From the NCBI GenBank assembly GCA_900539175.1, contig UQAW01000016.1, positions 1 through 64,000 of the forward strand: a DNA stretch of 64,000 bases. Reading direction: 5' to 3'. This stretch comes from an uncultured Lachnospiraceae bacterium. GTDB taxonomy: Bacteria > Bacillota > Clostridia > Lachnospirales > Lachnospiraceae. The notes under the pieces were generated by a model, which made no database searches, had not been told where the DNA came from, and worked only from the letters and a program-made list of their open reading frames with translations. A program made the position numbers and the translations under genes. Shown here piece after piece: positions 44,301 through 53,314 of the stretch; the stretch's first letter is position 1; every line of letters begins with the position of its first letter.

Positions 44301-45260
44301 ATGGATTATGAAATCGTAGCAGTCCCTGTGATTGCCGCGTTTGTCTTCAGTCTGATGCTGGGACCGGTGATTATTCCGTTCCTGCGCCGGCTGAAGGTGG
44401 GACAGACGGAACGAATCAATGGAGTGCAGTCACATCTGAAAAAGATGGGAACCCCCACCATGGGAGGCCTGATTTTTCTGATATCCACCACGGTGACTTC
44501 GTTGTTTTTTGTAAAGGGATATCCCAAGATTATCCCGGTCTTATTCCTGATGCTGGGATTTGGGTTGATTGGTTTTCTGGATGATTATCTGAAGGTGGTG
44601 CTGAGGCGCTCCGATGGTTTACTTCCCGGACAGAAGCTGGTCTGTCAGATTATAGTCACTGCTGTATTTGCATTTTATATGATCCGTTTTACCGATGTTT
44701 CGTTAGCCATGAAGATTCCATTCCTTCCGGGAAAGCTGTTGGATCTTGGATGGATCGCGGTTCCGCTTTTGTTCTTTGTGGTACTTGGAACTGTGAATGG
44801 CGTAAATTTTACTGACGGGCTGGATGGTCTTGCATCCAGCGTTACGGTGATGGTGGCGACATTTTTTATGGTGATTGCAATTGGTGAGAGAAGTGGGATA
44901 GAACCTATTATCTGCAGCGTAATCGGATCGTTACTGGGATTTTTAGTATTTAATGTATTTCCGGCTCAGGTTTTTATGGGGGATACCGGCTCCCTGGCAC
45001 TTGGAGGATTTGTGGCGGGAACAGCTTATATGCTGCAGATGCCGCTGTTTTTGCCGATTGTAGGATTTATTTACATGTTTGAAATCGTGTCTGTGATGAT
45101 GCAGGTTCTGTATTTCAAGATTACTCACGGAAAAAGAATCTTCAGGATGACCCCGATTCATCATCATTTTGAATTGGTGGGATGGTCCGAGACCAGGATC
45201 GTGGCGGTATTTGCCATTATCACGGCAATTTTATGTCTGGTTGCGATACTTGGAATATAG
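44301..45260 (+). CDS. mraY: Phospho-N-acetylmuramoyl-pentapeptide transferase
   Basis: A 319-residue polytopic enzyme making lipid I. About ten TM segments; conserved motifs MGTPTMGGL, the catalytic Asp pair in LDDYLK, VNFTDGLDGLA and the HHHFEL loop near residue 285. ATG 44301 follows GGAGGAAAAC. It precedes murD directly; murF and murG are not in this cluster. Confidence 0.95.
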   Translation: MDYEIVAVPVIAAFVFSLMLGPVIIPFLRRLKVGQTERINGVQSHLKKMGTPTMGGLIFLISTTVTSLFFVKGYPKIIPVLFLMLGFGLIGFLDDYLKVVLRRSDGLLPGQKLVCQIIVTAVFAFYMIRFTDVSLAMKIPFLPGKLLDLGWIAVPLLFFVVLGTVNGVNFTDGLDGLASSVTVMVATFFMVIAIGERSGIEPIICSVIGSLLGFLVFNVFPAQVFMGDTGSLALGGFVAGTAYMLQMPLFLPIVGFIYMFEIVSVMMQVLYFKITHGKRIFRMTPIHHHFELVGWSETRIVAVFAIITAILCLVAILGI

Positions 45261-45281
45261 AAAAACAGGAGGAAAGATAAG

Positions 45282-46646
45282 ATGGAGTTACAGGGAAAAA
45301 AAGTTTGTGTATTTGGTTCTGGAAAAAGTGGAATCAAAGCTGCAGATCTGTTGGTGAAAAAAGGTGCATGTCCGGTCATTTATGATGGGAATGATAAGTT
45401 GGATTCTAAAGAGATTCTTGCAAAATTGGAAAATCCGGATAGAACCCAGGTGGTTCTGGGCGCATTTCCGGAAGAAATTCTGGACGAGCTGGACTTAACG
45501 GTTATGAGTCCCGGAGTTCCTACAGATCTTCCGATTGTTCATAAGATGCGGGAAAAGAACATCCCTGTCTGGGGTGAGATTGAACTGGCATTTCAGACCG
45601 GAAAGGGTATGGTACTGGCAATCACAGGGACCAATGGTAAGACTACCACCACTTCCTTGTTAGGCGAAATTATGAAAGATTATCATTCGGATACGTATGT
45701 GGTAGGGAATATTGGTATTCCTTATACTGGAGTTGTGCTGGAACAGAGCGAGGATTCTGTTACGGTTGCCGAAGTCAGCAGCTTTCAGCTGGAGACTATT
45801 GAAACCTTTCATCCAAGGGCAAGCGCTATCACGAACATCACGGAAGATCATTTGAACCGCCACCATACAATGGAAGAATATATTCGTGTCAAGGAATTGA
45901 TTACCAGTAATCAGACCAAAGAGGATGTCTGTGTTCTGAATTATGAAGATGAAGTACTGCGTAAATTTGGAGAACAGGTACATACAAACGTAATTTACTT
46001 CTCTTCTCTGCGTAAATTGGACAAGGGAATCTATCTGGAAGGCGATACCATCTTTTATACGGATGGACAGGAGATGATTGAAGTGACAAAAACCAGTGAG
46101 CTGAAACTTCTGGGTCTGCATAATTTTGAAAATGTTATGGTGGCTGTTGCCATGGCATACAGTGTGGGAGTTCCCATGGAAAGCATCCGCAGGACCATAC
46201 GAAGGTTTGCCGGTGTGGAACACCGTATTGAATATGTTACTGAAAAAGATGGAGTCGCTTACTACAATGATTCCAAAGGAACCAACCCGGATGCTGCGAT
46301 CAAAGGAATTCAGGCAATGAATCGTCCGACCCTGCTGATCGGCGGCGGATATGACAAACAGTCCACCTATGAAGAGTGGATCAATGCCTTTGACGGAAAA
46401 GTACGCTATCTTGTCCTGATCGGTCAAACCCGCGAAAAAATCGCCAAGGCAGCCAAATCCTGCGGTTTTCCGGCGGAAAACATCATTTTCTGTGAGGATT
46501 TAAAAGAAGCAGTCACCACGTGCGCTGCGAAAGCTGTTTCCGGAGATGCGGTTCTTCTTTCTCCTGCCTGTGCAAGCTGGGGTCAGTTTGATAATTATGA
46601 ACAACGCGGGGACATGTTCAAAGAATATGTACGGGGTCTCGTTTGA
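45282..46646 (+). CDS. murD: UDP-N-acetylmuramoylalanine--D-glutamate ligase
   Basis: A 454-residue Mur ligase adding D-Glu to UDP-MurNAc-Ala. N-terminal Rossmann domain (VCVFGSGKSGIKAA), ATP site GTNGKTTTTSLLGE near residue 112, and EVSSFQLE. The stop lies 11 bp from the end of ftsW, which runs toward it. No terminator is visible between the two. Confidence 0.95.
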   Translation: MELQGKKVCVFGSGKSGIKAADLLVKKGACPVIYDGNDKLDSKEILAKLENPDRTQVVLGAFPEEILDELDLTVMSPGVPTDLPIVHKMREKNIPVWGEIELAFQTGKGMVLAITGTNGKTTTTSLLGEIMKDYHSDTYVVGNIGIPYTGVVLEQSEDSVTVAEVSSFQLETIETFHPRASAITNITEDHLNRHHTMEEYIRVKELITSNQTKEDVCVLNYEDEVLRKFGEQVHTNVIYFSSLRKLDKGIYLEGDTIFYTDGQEMIEVTKTSELKLLGLHNFENVMVAVAMAYSVGVPMESIRRTIRRFAGVEHRIEYVTEKDGVAYYNDSKGTNPDAAIKGIQAMNRPTLLIGGGYDKQSTYEEWINAFDGKVRYLVLIGQTREKIAKAAKSCGFPAENIIFCEDLKEAVTTCAAKAVSGDAVLLSPACASWGQFDNYEQRGDMFKEYVRGLV

Positions 46647-46657
46647 TTTACAATGTA

Positions 46658-47740
46658 TTAAGTCATCCGCTGACTGACATTTAAAGCAAGCCCCATCTCG
46701 CCCAGCAGAAAAAGTACGGAAGTTCCGCCGTAACTGATAAATGGCAGCGTGATCCCTGTATTGGGAATGGTATTTGTTACGACTGCGATATTGAGAATTA
46801 CCTGAATGGCCATATGACCCATAATACCGGCAGCAATCAAAGCTCCGGACAGATCTGATGCATGGGTGGAAATAACCATCAGTCTCCAGACCAGAAGCAC
46901 AAATAATAAGATCACAAGACTTGCGCCGACCAATCCGGTTTCTTCGCAAATGATGGAGAAGATCATATCATTTTGTGCTTCGGGTACAAACCCTAGTTTT
47001 TGCAGAGAACTTCCGAGACCTTTGCCGAAGATACCTCCGCTTCCTATGGCATAGAGCCCCTGAATTGTTTGAAATCCCTTTTCATAAGTCTCCGGATTTC
47101 GCCAGATGGCCAGACGTTCCAGACGATAACTTTCCAGACTGAGGAAAATTGCCACGAAACCGATACCAGTACATCCGATACCGATAAATGGCAGATATCG
47201 GGGATTGGAAACAAAAATTGTAATGACTGCAATTCCCAGAATAATAATGGCGGTACTCAGGTTATTCGATCCCACAAGTCCCACAATTGGAAGGATACTG
47301 ATCATAATCATCAACATAAACCAGATGCTGGTCGTCTTTCTCTTTGATCGGTCAATCAGACAGGCCAAAAATAAAATTACCGCAACCTTTGCGAACTCTG
47401 ATGGCTGAAAGGATAACGGTCCAAGGGAAAGCCACCGTTTGGAACCATTATACTCATCTCCAAAAAATAACACAGCCAGAGAAAGCAGCAGAGAGACCCC
47501 ATAAAGAGCCGGAGCAAACCGCAAAAGCCGGTGATAATCAACCTGGGACACAAAATACATAGCAAAAAATCCTAAAACAGTAGCAAAAAGCTGTTTCTTA
47601 AAATAATAAGCACTATCATGAAACTTTACCCGGCCATTATAAGCACTGGTACTGAAAAGTAGTACAAGCCCCCACACCACCAACAAGAAAACCAACACCA
47701 ACAACGTATAATCCACCCGGGAAGACTTCGAATTCTTCAT
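46658..47740 (-). CDS. ftsW: FtsW/RodA/SpoVE-family glycosyltransferase
   Basis: A ~360-residue SEDS protein with about ten TM segments that polymerises lipid II during division or sporulation septum and cortex synthesis. Signatures include NGSKRWLSLGPLSFQPSEFA and the C-terminal PFISYGGTSVL. I chose the start at 47740 (MKNSKSSRVDYTLL); the frame is open to 47773. It is the only gene of the dcw cluster on the minus strand, convergent with murD. A large palindromic block lies on its 5' side. Confidence 0.9.
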   Translation of the reverse strand: MKNSKSSRVDYTLLVLVFLLVVWGLVLLFSTSAYNGRVKFHDSAYYFKKQLFATVLGFFAMYFVSQVDYHRLLRFAPALYGVSLLLSLAVLFFGDEYNGSKRWLSLGPLSFQPSEFAKVAVILFLACLIDRSKRKTTSIWFMLMIMISILPIVGLVGSNNLSTAIIILGIAVITIFVSNPRYLPFIGIGCTGIGFVAIFLSLESYRLERLAIWRNPETYEKGFQTIQGLYAIGSGGIFGKGLGSSLQKLGFVPEAQNDMIFSIICEETGLVGASLVILLFVLLVWRLMVISTHASDLSGALIAAGIMGHMAIQVILNIAVVTNTIPNTGITLPFISYGGTSVLFLLGEMGLALNVSQRMT

Positions 47741-47844
47741 AAAAATGACCATCCTCATCCTTCTCAACATCATATGAAAAAGAAACGAAATCTATGCAAA
47801 TACAAAAATAGAAGAGAGTTCTCTGTATCGGAAATCCCATCTTA

Positions 47845-48005
47845 GAGCGTGTTTGAAAATTCATTCCCGCAATCTGCACGCCCCACTTTGCGGTATATTT
47901 GCCTCGCATTCGGTCAACGTAGCCCGCTACGCCTCCCTCATTTGAGACAAATCTCCCACAAACTGGGACACACATCTCGCGGAAAGCAATTTTCAAACAC
48001 ACTCC
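47845..48005. mobile_element. Palindromic element (family D), copy 2, standalone
   Basis: Seventeen-bp ends GAGCGTGTTTGAAAATT and AATTTTCAAACACACTC are inverted repeats with one mismatch. The interior forms a long imperfect hairpin centred on CGTAGCCCGCTACG. It is related to the element nested at 26981-27142. It encodes no protein and lies upstream of ftsW and beside a family P element. Confidence 0.75.
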
Positions 48006-48051
48006 AGGAGTGTATTTTGCGGAATGTAACTTTGCGTCTTAGACAGCCAGA

Positions 48052-48230
48052 GAAAATGGCGGGGGAAAGCCAGCGGCAGATATGCGCTGACTTCGGAGTG
48101 CGCCCGAAGATCCACTTGCTGTGAACACTTAAGTAGGAGCCCTTTGGCGATGAACTTAGTGTGAACGCAAGTTAGCTGAGGGGAAACGCAGAAGCAAGCA
48201 TATTGCCGCTGGCTTTCCCCCGCCATTTTC
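48052..48230 (+). repeat. Long palindromic element with conserved core (family P), copy B
   Basis: Arms 48052-48078 and 48204-48230 are perfect 27-bp inverted repeats (GAAAATGGCGGGGGAAAG then CCAGCGGCA). They enclose a 125-bp core nearly identical to those of 26915-27278 and 54246-54438. The arm sequence is different in each copy although each is self-complementary. It lies between divergently transcribed ftsW and murA. Confidence 0.85.
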
Positions 48231-48302
48231 CCGTCCGTTCGAGTAACATTACCTCTTCCTAAAGCATAGTATAATGGGAGAAGATTGACGGGAGTAGAAG
48301 CC

Positions 48303-49574
48303 TTGGAGCTATATGAAATAGAAGGTGGAATCCCCCTAAACGGAGAAGTGCGGATTCAGGGTTCAAAGAATGCGGTTTTGCCTATGATGGCTGCTGCAGT
48401 CCTGCAGAGAGGCTGCGTATGTCTGCAGCACTGTCCGGATATTGCGGACGTGGTGTGTATGGAGCAGATACTGCAAAGCATCGGTGCAAAAGTATGGAGA
48501 GAGGATCAGGATTTATACATCGACTGCGGACAGATTCATACGGGAGTAATACCAGGGGCGTATGCAGATAAGATGCGCTCTTCTGTTATTTTAATGGGAG
48601 CATTGCTGGGGAGAACAGGAAATATCCAGATCAGTTATCCGGGCGGATGCACGATTGGAAAGCGTCCCATAGATCTGCACCTTGCAGTTTTGAAAGCGCT
48701 GGGGGTGAAAATTGAGGAACATGACGGAGTTTTATATGGCTTCTGCAAAAAAATGACAGGCGGATATTACCATTTTCCAAAGGTGAGTGTCGGTGCAACT
48801 GAAAATGCAATTTTGGCTGCAGTGTCGGCGGAAGGAATTACAGTATTGGAAAATTGTGCAAGAGAACCGGAGATCATTCATTTGTGTCATTTTCTGGAGA
48901 CTATGGGTGCCAACATAGAGGGTGCCGGAGAAAATAAGATTCGGATTGAAGGAAGAAAAGAACTCCATGGGACACAATTTCAGGTTCCGTCTGACCGGAT
49001 TGTAGCGGGGACTTATCTGTTGGCAGGTGCTGCGACAAGAGGAAAAGTGACTCTGATTGATGCTCCGGTGCTGGAAATGCAGGCACTGCTGTCTCTATAT
49101 TTGAAAATGGGTGGACAATATGAAGTGAGTAGTGGTAAACTAATAGCGGACAGCCGCTTCCTGCGGTATCCGGTGGAAGATCTGAAAACCGGATGTTATC
49201 CAGGATTTCCTACGGATCTGCAGTCACCGCTTCTGGCAGTATGCAGTACGGTACAGGGAAAGAGCAGAATAGAAGAAACTATTTTTGAGGACCGTTATAA
49301 GGCGGCAGAGCAGATGAAGCATATGGGAGCCGATATACAGATTAAAGATTCTGTTGCAGAAATATATGGCGGAAATCTGTCCGGGACCCTGGTATGTGCA
49401 GAAGATCTGCGGGGCGGAGCAGCGCTGGTCCTAGCGGGTCTTGCTGCGGAAGGAATCACAAGAATCAGCGGTATTGGTTATGTGGAACGGGGATATCAGG
49501 ATATCGGAAAGGATATCCGTGCCCTGGGCGGAAAAATATATCGAATGACATTGGTGAGGACACAATGTTCCTGA
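48303..49574 (+). CDS. murA: UDP-N-acetylglucosamine 1-carboxyvinyltransferase
   Basis: A ~423-residue enzyme catalysing the first committed step of peptidoglycan synthesis; target of fosfomycin. The loop Cys is in PGGCTIGKRP at about residue 116, so it should be fosfomycin-sensitive. The catalytic Asp is in FPTDLQSPL. The start is probably TTG at 48303 (GGGAG 8 bp upstream), although TTG at 48285 is also possible. A TATAAT lies at 48270. It sits where murG or murB often lies in dcw clusters. Confidence 0.92.
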   Translation: MELYEIEGGIPLNGEVRIQGSKNAVLPMMAAAVLQRGCVCLQHCPDIADVVCMEQILQSIGAKVWREDQDLYIDCGQIHTGVIPGAYADKMRSSVILMGALLGRTGNIQISYPGGCTIGKRPIDLHLAVLKALGVKIEEHDGVLYGFCKKMTGGYYHFPKVSVGATENAILAAVSAEGITVLENCAREPEIIHLCHFLETMGANIEGAGENKIRIEGRKELHGTQFQVPSDRIVAGTYLLAGAATRGKVTLIDAPVLEMQALLSLYLKMGGQYEVSSGKLIADSRFLRYPVEDLKTGCYPGFPTDLQSPLLAVCSTVQGKSRIEETIFEDRYKAAEQMKHMGADIQIKDSVAEIYGGNLSGTLVCAEDLRGGAALVLAGLAAEGITRISGIGYVERGYQDIGKDIRALGGKIYRMTLVRTQCS

Positions 49575-49588
49575 ATGTGGAGGAATCT

Positions 49589-50428
49589 ATGGAACACAGG
49601 AGAAAAAGAAGACAGCCAAAAAAAATAAGACGCATCATAATCCTATCCATCAGCGGGATAATCCTTTTGGGTGTCCTGCTGTTTGGTGTTTTATTTTATA
49701 CGATAAATGTTGAGGTGGTTGGAAACAACCGTTATTCGGAAGCACAGATTAAAGAAATGGTAATGAAGGGACCGCTATCCTTTAATACCTTACTGATGTC
49801 CAAATTGAAAGAACATATCAATCTGGAGAATATTGCCTTTATGGAATCTGTGGATGTGGAGTATCTGGATCGTAATACGATACGTCTGCATGTAAGTGAA
49901 AAGTATCCCATCGGATATGTGGAAAATGACGGCAGTAAGTATTATTTTGATAAGGACGGGGTGGTTCTTGAAAGTGAGAAAAAGACGGAAGAAAGTCAGG
50001 GACTAAACCCGGAAGAAGTACAGGATCAGGAAGCATTGAGTCCGGAAGTGATAGAAGAAGAAACGGCAAAGCAGTTCCATCCTGAACTTACGGATGTTCC
50101 TGTGGTGAACGGTCTGGAATTTCCTTCGGCGGAAGTAGGGAAAAAGCTGGAGGTGGAGGATCCTTCCATCTTTAACAGCATTCTGGGTCTGGCGCGCATG
50201 GCTGACAAATACCAGATTCAGCCGGACAGTGTGGAGATTGGTGAAGATAATGTGTTGACACTGCATTATGGAAATGTAAGAATTGCTCTTGGGAAAGATG
50301 AGAATCTGGAAGACAAGATGACAAGAGTTGCCGGAATCCTGCCGAAGCTTAACGGTGAGTCGGGAGTTCTGCATTTGGAAGGATTTACGAACGATACACA
50401 GAATATTATTTTCGAGCGTGATTTATAG
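49589..50428 (+). CDS. ftsQ: Cell division protein FtsQ/DivIB
   Basis: A ~279-residue bitopic divisome protein. The N-terminus is very basic (MEHRRKRRQPKKIRR), followed by a TM (about residues 16-36), a POTRA domain starting VEVVGNNRYSE and a beta domain (VEYLDRNTIRLHVSEKYPIG). An acidic insert lies near residues 130-165. ATG 49589 follows GTGGAGGAAT, a strong ribosome site; ATG 49565 is an alternative overlapping murA. Confidence 0.88.
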   Translation: MEHRRKRRQPKKIRRIIILSISGIILLGVLLFGVLFYTINVEVVGNNRYSEAQIKEMVMKGPLSFNTLLMSKLKEHINLENIAFMESVDVEYLDRNTIRLHVSEKYPIGYVENDGSKYYFDKDGVVLESEKKTEESQGLNPEEVQDQEALSPEVIEEETAKQFHPELTDVPVVNGLEFPSAEVGKKLEVEDPSIFNSILGLARMADKYQIQPDSVEIGEDNVLTLHYGNVRIALGKDENLEDKMTRVAGILPKLNGESGVLHLEGFTNDTQNIIFERDL

Positions 50429-50535
50429 GATATCAGGGGTAAAAGGTATTTTGCCCCATGATATCTGCGGATTGCTACACACTGTGTGCTTCCATGATAC
50501 CTACGGATTGCTACGCACTGTGTGCTCCCGCAATC
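50429..50535. repeat. Composite palindromic repeat (family A, inverted, with tandem unit)
   Basis: Hairpin GATATCAGGGGTAAAA / TTTTGCCCCATGATATC (50429-50465) followed by two near-identical units CGGATTGCTAC-CACTGTGTGCT (50468-50500 and 50504-50535). It is the inverted counterpart of 11-73, with the middle unit duplicated. The first hairpin immediately follows the ftsQ stop and may also serve as a terminator. Confidence 0.7.
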
Positions 50536-50585
50536 TTAAAAACATTACGAAAAAGTAAAAAATCCATGAAAATGAAAAAAAATGG

Positions 50586-50614
50586 TTGATTAATTTAAGA
50601 AGAAAAGATATTAT
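50586..50614 (+). promoter_or_regulatory. Promoter upstream of ftsZ
   Basis: TTGATT (50586-50591), a 17-bp spacer and TATTAT (50609-50614). The leader to the TTG start of ftsZ is ~120 nt. Confidence 0.55.
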
Positions 50615-50742
50615 ATATCTATATGCAACGTGCTTGTTCAGTAGAAGAAATGCGGACAGGTATTCAGAAACTCACTAATGAATGGATAAAAAGTACCCAA
50701 AGGGGAATATAAATAGGCGTATGCCGTGAAGGAGGAAGTACC

Positions 50743-51909
50743 TTGTTAGAAATTATGACAAATGAAGCCGAGTCTTCAGCAAAAATTATCGTCATCGGTG
50801 TTGGCGGCGCAGGAAATAATGCGGTAAACCGCATGGTTGAGGAAACCATCGGGGGCGTGGAGTTTGTAGGTGTGAATACAGATAAACAGGCGCTTACACT
50901 GTGTAAAGCACCGACCGTTCTTCAAATTGGGGAGAAATTGACGAAAGGTCTTGGTGCAGGTGCGAAACCGGAAGTTGGCGAGAAGGCTGCCGAGGAGAGC
51001 GTTGAAGAAATCAAGCAGATTATGGAAGGCGCAGACATGGTCTTCGTTACCTGTGGTATGGGCGGAGGAACCGGTACAGGTGCAGCTCCGATTGTGGCAG
51101 GTGTTGCAAAAGAGATGGGTATTCTGACAGTAGGTGTTGTCACAAAACCGTTCCGTTTTGAGGCGAAAACACGTATGAGCAATGCGCTTATGGGAATTGA
51201 TAAGTTAAAGCAGAACGTGGATACCCTGATTGTAATCCCGAATGATAAATTGTTGGAAATTGTTGACCGCAGAACTACAATGCCGGAAGCACTGAAGAAG
51301 GCAGACGAAGTTCTCCAGCAGGCCGTACAGGGAATCACAGACCTGATTAATCTGCCGGCTCTGATTAATCTGGACTTTGCAGATGTTCAGACGGTTATGA
51401 CAGATAAAGGTATTGCACATATTGGTATTGGTGAGGCAAAAGGTGATGATAAGGCGTTGGAAGCAGTTCAGCAGGCCGTATCCAGCCCGCTGCTTGAGAC
51501 AACGATCCAGGGTGCAAGTCATGTTATTATTAATATTTCCGGAGATATTTCTCTTATGGATGCCAATGATGCAGCAAGTTATGTACAGAATCTGGCAGGT
51601 GAGAGTGCGAATATTATTTTCGGTGCCATGTATGATGATACCGTGACAGATTCCTGCAGAATTACAGTAATTGCTACAGGACTGGACGATATGACAGCAA
51701 AGCAGCCGAGTGTATCCGGAGCTAAGAAGGCAGCCGAGGACAAAAAGAAAAGTGCATTTTCCAATGCGGGCTACAAGATGCCGACATTTACGATGCCGCA
51801 GACGAATGCACAGCCGACATCAACAGCGACCCCATCATCTGGTCCATTGGTGAGCAATGTGCCGAAGAAGGATATTCAGATTCCGGATTTTCTTAAAAAC
51901 CGCAAATAA
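50743..51909 (+). CDS. ftsZ: Cell division protein FtsZ
   Basis: A 388-residue tubulin-like GTPase forming the Z ring. N-terminal VIGVGGAGNNAVNRM, tubulin signature GGGTGTGAAP near residue 107, T7 loop NLDFADVQTVM, and the conserved C-terminal peptide IQIPDFLKNRK that binds FtsA/SepF-type partners, after a ~60-residue linker. The TTG start follows AAGGAGGAAG; the ATG at 50755 is too far from it. Confidence 0.96.
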   Translation: MLEIMTNEAESSAKIIVIGVGGAGNNAVNRMVEETIGGVEFVGVNTDKQALTLCKAPTVLQIGEKLTKGLGAGAKPEVGEKAAEESVEEIKQIMEGADMVFVTCGMGGGTGTGAAPIVAGVAKEMGILTVGVVTKPFRFEAKTRMSNALMGIDKLKQNVDTLIVIPNDKLLEIVDRRTTMPEALKKADEVLQQAVQGITDLINLPALINLDFADVQTVMTDKGIAHIGIGEAKGDDKALEAVQQAVSSPLLETTIQGASHVIINISGDISLMDANDAASYVQNLAGESANIIFGAMYDDTVTDSCRITVIATGLDDMTAKQPSVSGAKKAAEDKKKSAFSNAGYKMPTFTMPQTNAQPTSTATPSSGPLVSNVPKKDIQIPDFLKNRK

Positions 51910-51921
51910 AGAATTTCAAAG

Positions 51922-51952
51922 GCAGGATGCGAGATGGGCATCCTGCTTTTTT
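51922..51952 (+). terminator. Intrinsic terminator of ftsZ
   Basis: GCAGGATGC pairs perfectly with GCATCCTGC (7-nt loop), followed by TTTTTT. Confidence 0.85.
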
Positions 51953-51967
51953 AAAGGTAGGGGGGAC

Positions 51968-52214
51968 GGATGCCGGAAACCGGGACCGCTGGCGTTTTGT
52001 TGGTGCGGCGGGCTGGCGGTTTCGGAGTTTAAGAGTATCTAAGAGGTTTGAAATTCTGCTAAAAGCGCTCTGCAATATGACAAACTCGCTGTGCTCAGAC
52101 AGTGTCATATTGCAGAGCAACGCATAATTTCAACCCTCTAAGATACTTAAAACTCCTGCAAATGCCGGCTCGCCTGCACCAACAAACCGCCGGCGGTCCC
52201 GGTTTCCGGCATCC
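51968..52214. repeat. Very long imperfect palindrome (~247 bp, family F)
   Basis: Perfect 22-bp ends GGATGCCGGAAACCGGGACC-GC and complement. Pairing continues inward with interruptions: TTTGTTGGTGC/GCACCAACAAA, GAGTTT/AAACTC, AGTATCTAAGAGG/CCTCTAAGATACT and a top stem of GCTCTGCAATATGACA with its near-complement. The apex is AACTCGCTGTGCTCAGAC. Nothing codes inside it. The remaining gap to aroE (52215-52412) shows only a weak promoter-like TATCAT (52296) and the aroE ribosome site. Confidence 0.75.
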
Positions 52215-52412
52215 TGTGTAGCGAAGACGATAGGTGGCGAAAGCAGGAATGAGAGGTATTGATGGAGTGAGATGATTGTATTGAAAGGAAATTGGTATCA
52301 TAGTTATTTGCAGGATAGGATGTTTTTCATATGGAGCTGATTTCCAGGATAACGAATATTTATCATATTTAGGATTTTAAAATTCAAGAAAGAAGAGGAG
52401 GAGAAAGGAAAG

Positions 52413-53282
52413 ATGAGAGAGATTACAGGGCATACCAGGTTGACGGGATTGTTGGGGAGTCCAGTGGCGCACAGTGTTTCGCCGCTTATGCATAATGAGG
52501 CGTTTCGGCAGTTGGGACTGGATTATGTATATTTATGCTTTGATGTAAAAGAAGAGGGTCTGAAGACGGCTGTGGAAGGTTTGAAGATGGCGGGAATCAG
52601 AGGATTTAATCTGACGATGCCGAATAAGAATAAGATGGTTGAGTTGGTTGATTGCTTATCGCCGGCAGCCGGACTGATCGGAGCTGTGAATACAGTGGTC
52701 AATAATGATGGGATTCTGATCGGGCATAATACGGATGGAATCGGTTTTATGCGTTCCGTGAAGGATGCGGGGTATGATATTATCGGTCAGGAGATGACAG
52801 TGATGGGAGCAGGGGGAGCTGCTACGGCGATCTGTGTACAGGCAGCTTTGGATGGGGTGAAGAAGATTCATCTGTTTACCCGTCCTTCCAGTCGGTTTCA
52901 TCAAAGGACGGTGGTTTTGGTTGATCGGATCAACCAGATTACAGACTGTGAAATAACTTTGTATGATCAGGCAGATCAGCATGCGCTGCGGACAAGTATG
53001 GAGCAGAGTGCAATTCTTGTAAATGGAACATCCGTTGGCATGGCACCGGATACCGATGCATCGATTATTGAAGATTCTTCATTTTTTATACCTGGAAAGA
53101 TTGTGGCGGATATTATCTATAATCCACAGGAGACGAAATTACTTAAAATGGCGCGGGAGGCCGGATGCAAAACTTTTAATGGAATGTATATGCTCCTGTA
53201 TCAGGGAGCCGAGGCATTTCGTATCTGGACCGGACAGGAAATGCCGATAGAACAAATTAAAGAGAAATATTTTCATGAATGA
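52413..53282 (+). CDS. aroE: Shikimate dehydrogenase (shikimate/quinate type)
   Basis: A 289-residue NADP(H) or NAD(H) enzyme of aromatic amino acid synthesis. Substrate motif SPVAHSVSPLMHN near residue 16, catalytic Lys in NLTMPNKNK, NTDGIGF and the nucleotide loop GAGGAATA. The first motif variant (TMPNK rather than TVPHK) resembles the quinate/shikimate dehydrogenase branch. AGGAGGAGAAAGG precedes the ATG. The next gene, aroD, acts one step earlier in the pathway. Confidence 0.93.
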   Translation: MREITGHTRLTGLLGSPVAHSVSPLMHNEAFRQLGLDYVYLCFDVKEEGLKTAVEGLKMAGIRGFNLTMPNKNKMVELVDCLSPAAGLIGAVNTVVNNDGILIGHNTDGIGFMRSVKDAGYDIIGQEMTVMGAGGAATAICVQAALDGVKKIHLFTRPSSRFHQRTVVLVDRINQITDCEITLYDQADQHALRTSMEQSAILVNGTSVGMAPDTDASIIEDSSFFIPGKIVADIIYNPQETKLLKMAREAGCKTFNGMYMLLYQGAEAFRIWTGQEMPIEQIKEKYFHE

Positions 53283-53314
53283 TAAAAAGTAATGAATATG
53301 ATAGGAGAAAGATT

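Noticed and set aside
45660..46427. Long antisense reading frame (255 codons) opposite murD
   Set aside because: Mirror frame of murD with no family features and no start signals.
49394..49588. Long N-terminal extension of ftsQ overlapping murA
   Set aside because: The extension is murA in another frame; a strong ribosome site and basic N-terminus support the start at 49589.
50468..50535. Two near-identical ~32-bp units that could be taken for a tiny CRISPR array
   Set aside because: Only two units, no unique spacers of regular length, no cas genes, and the same unit occurs singly elsewhere as a hairpin repeat.
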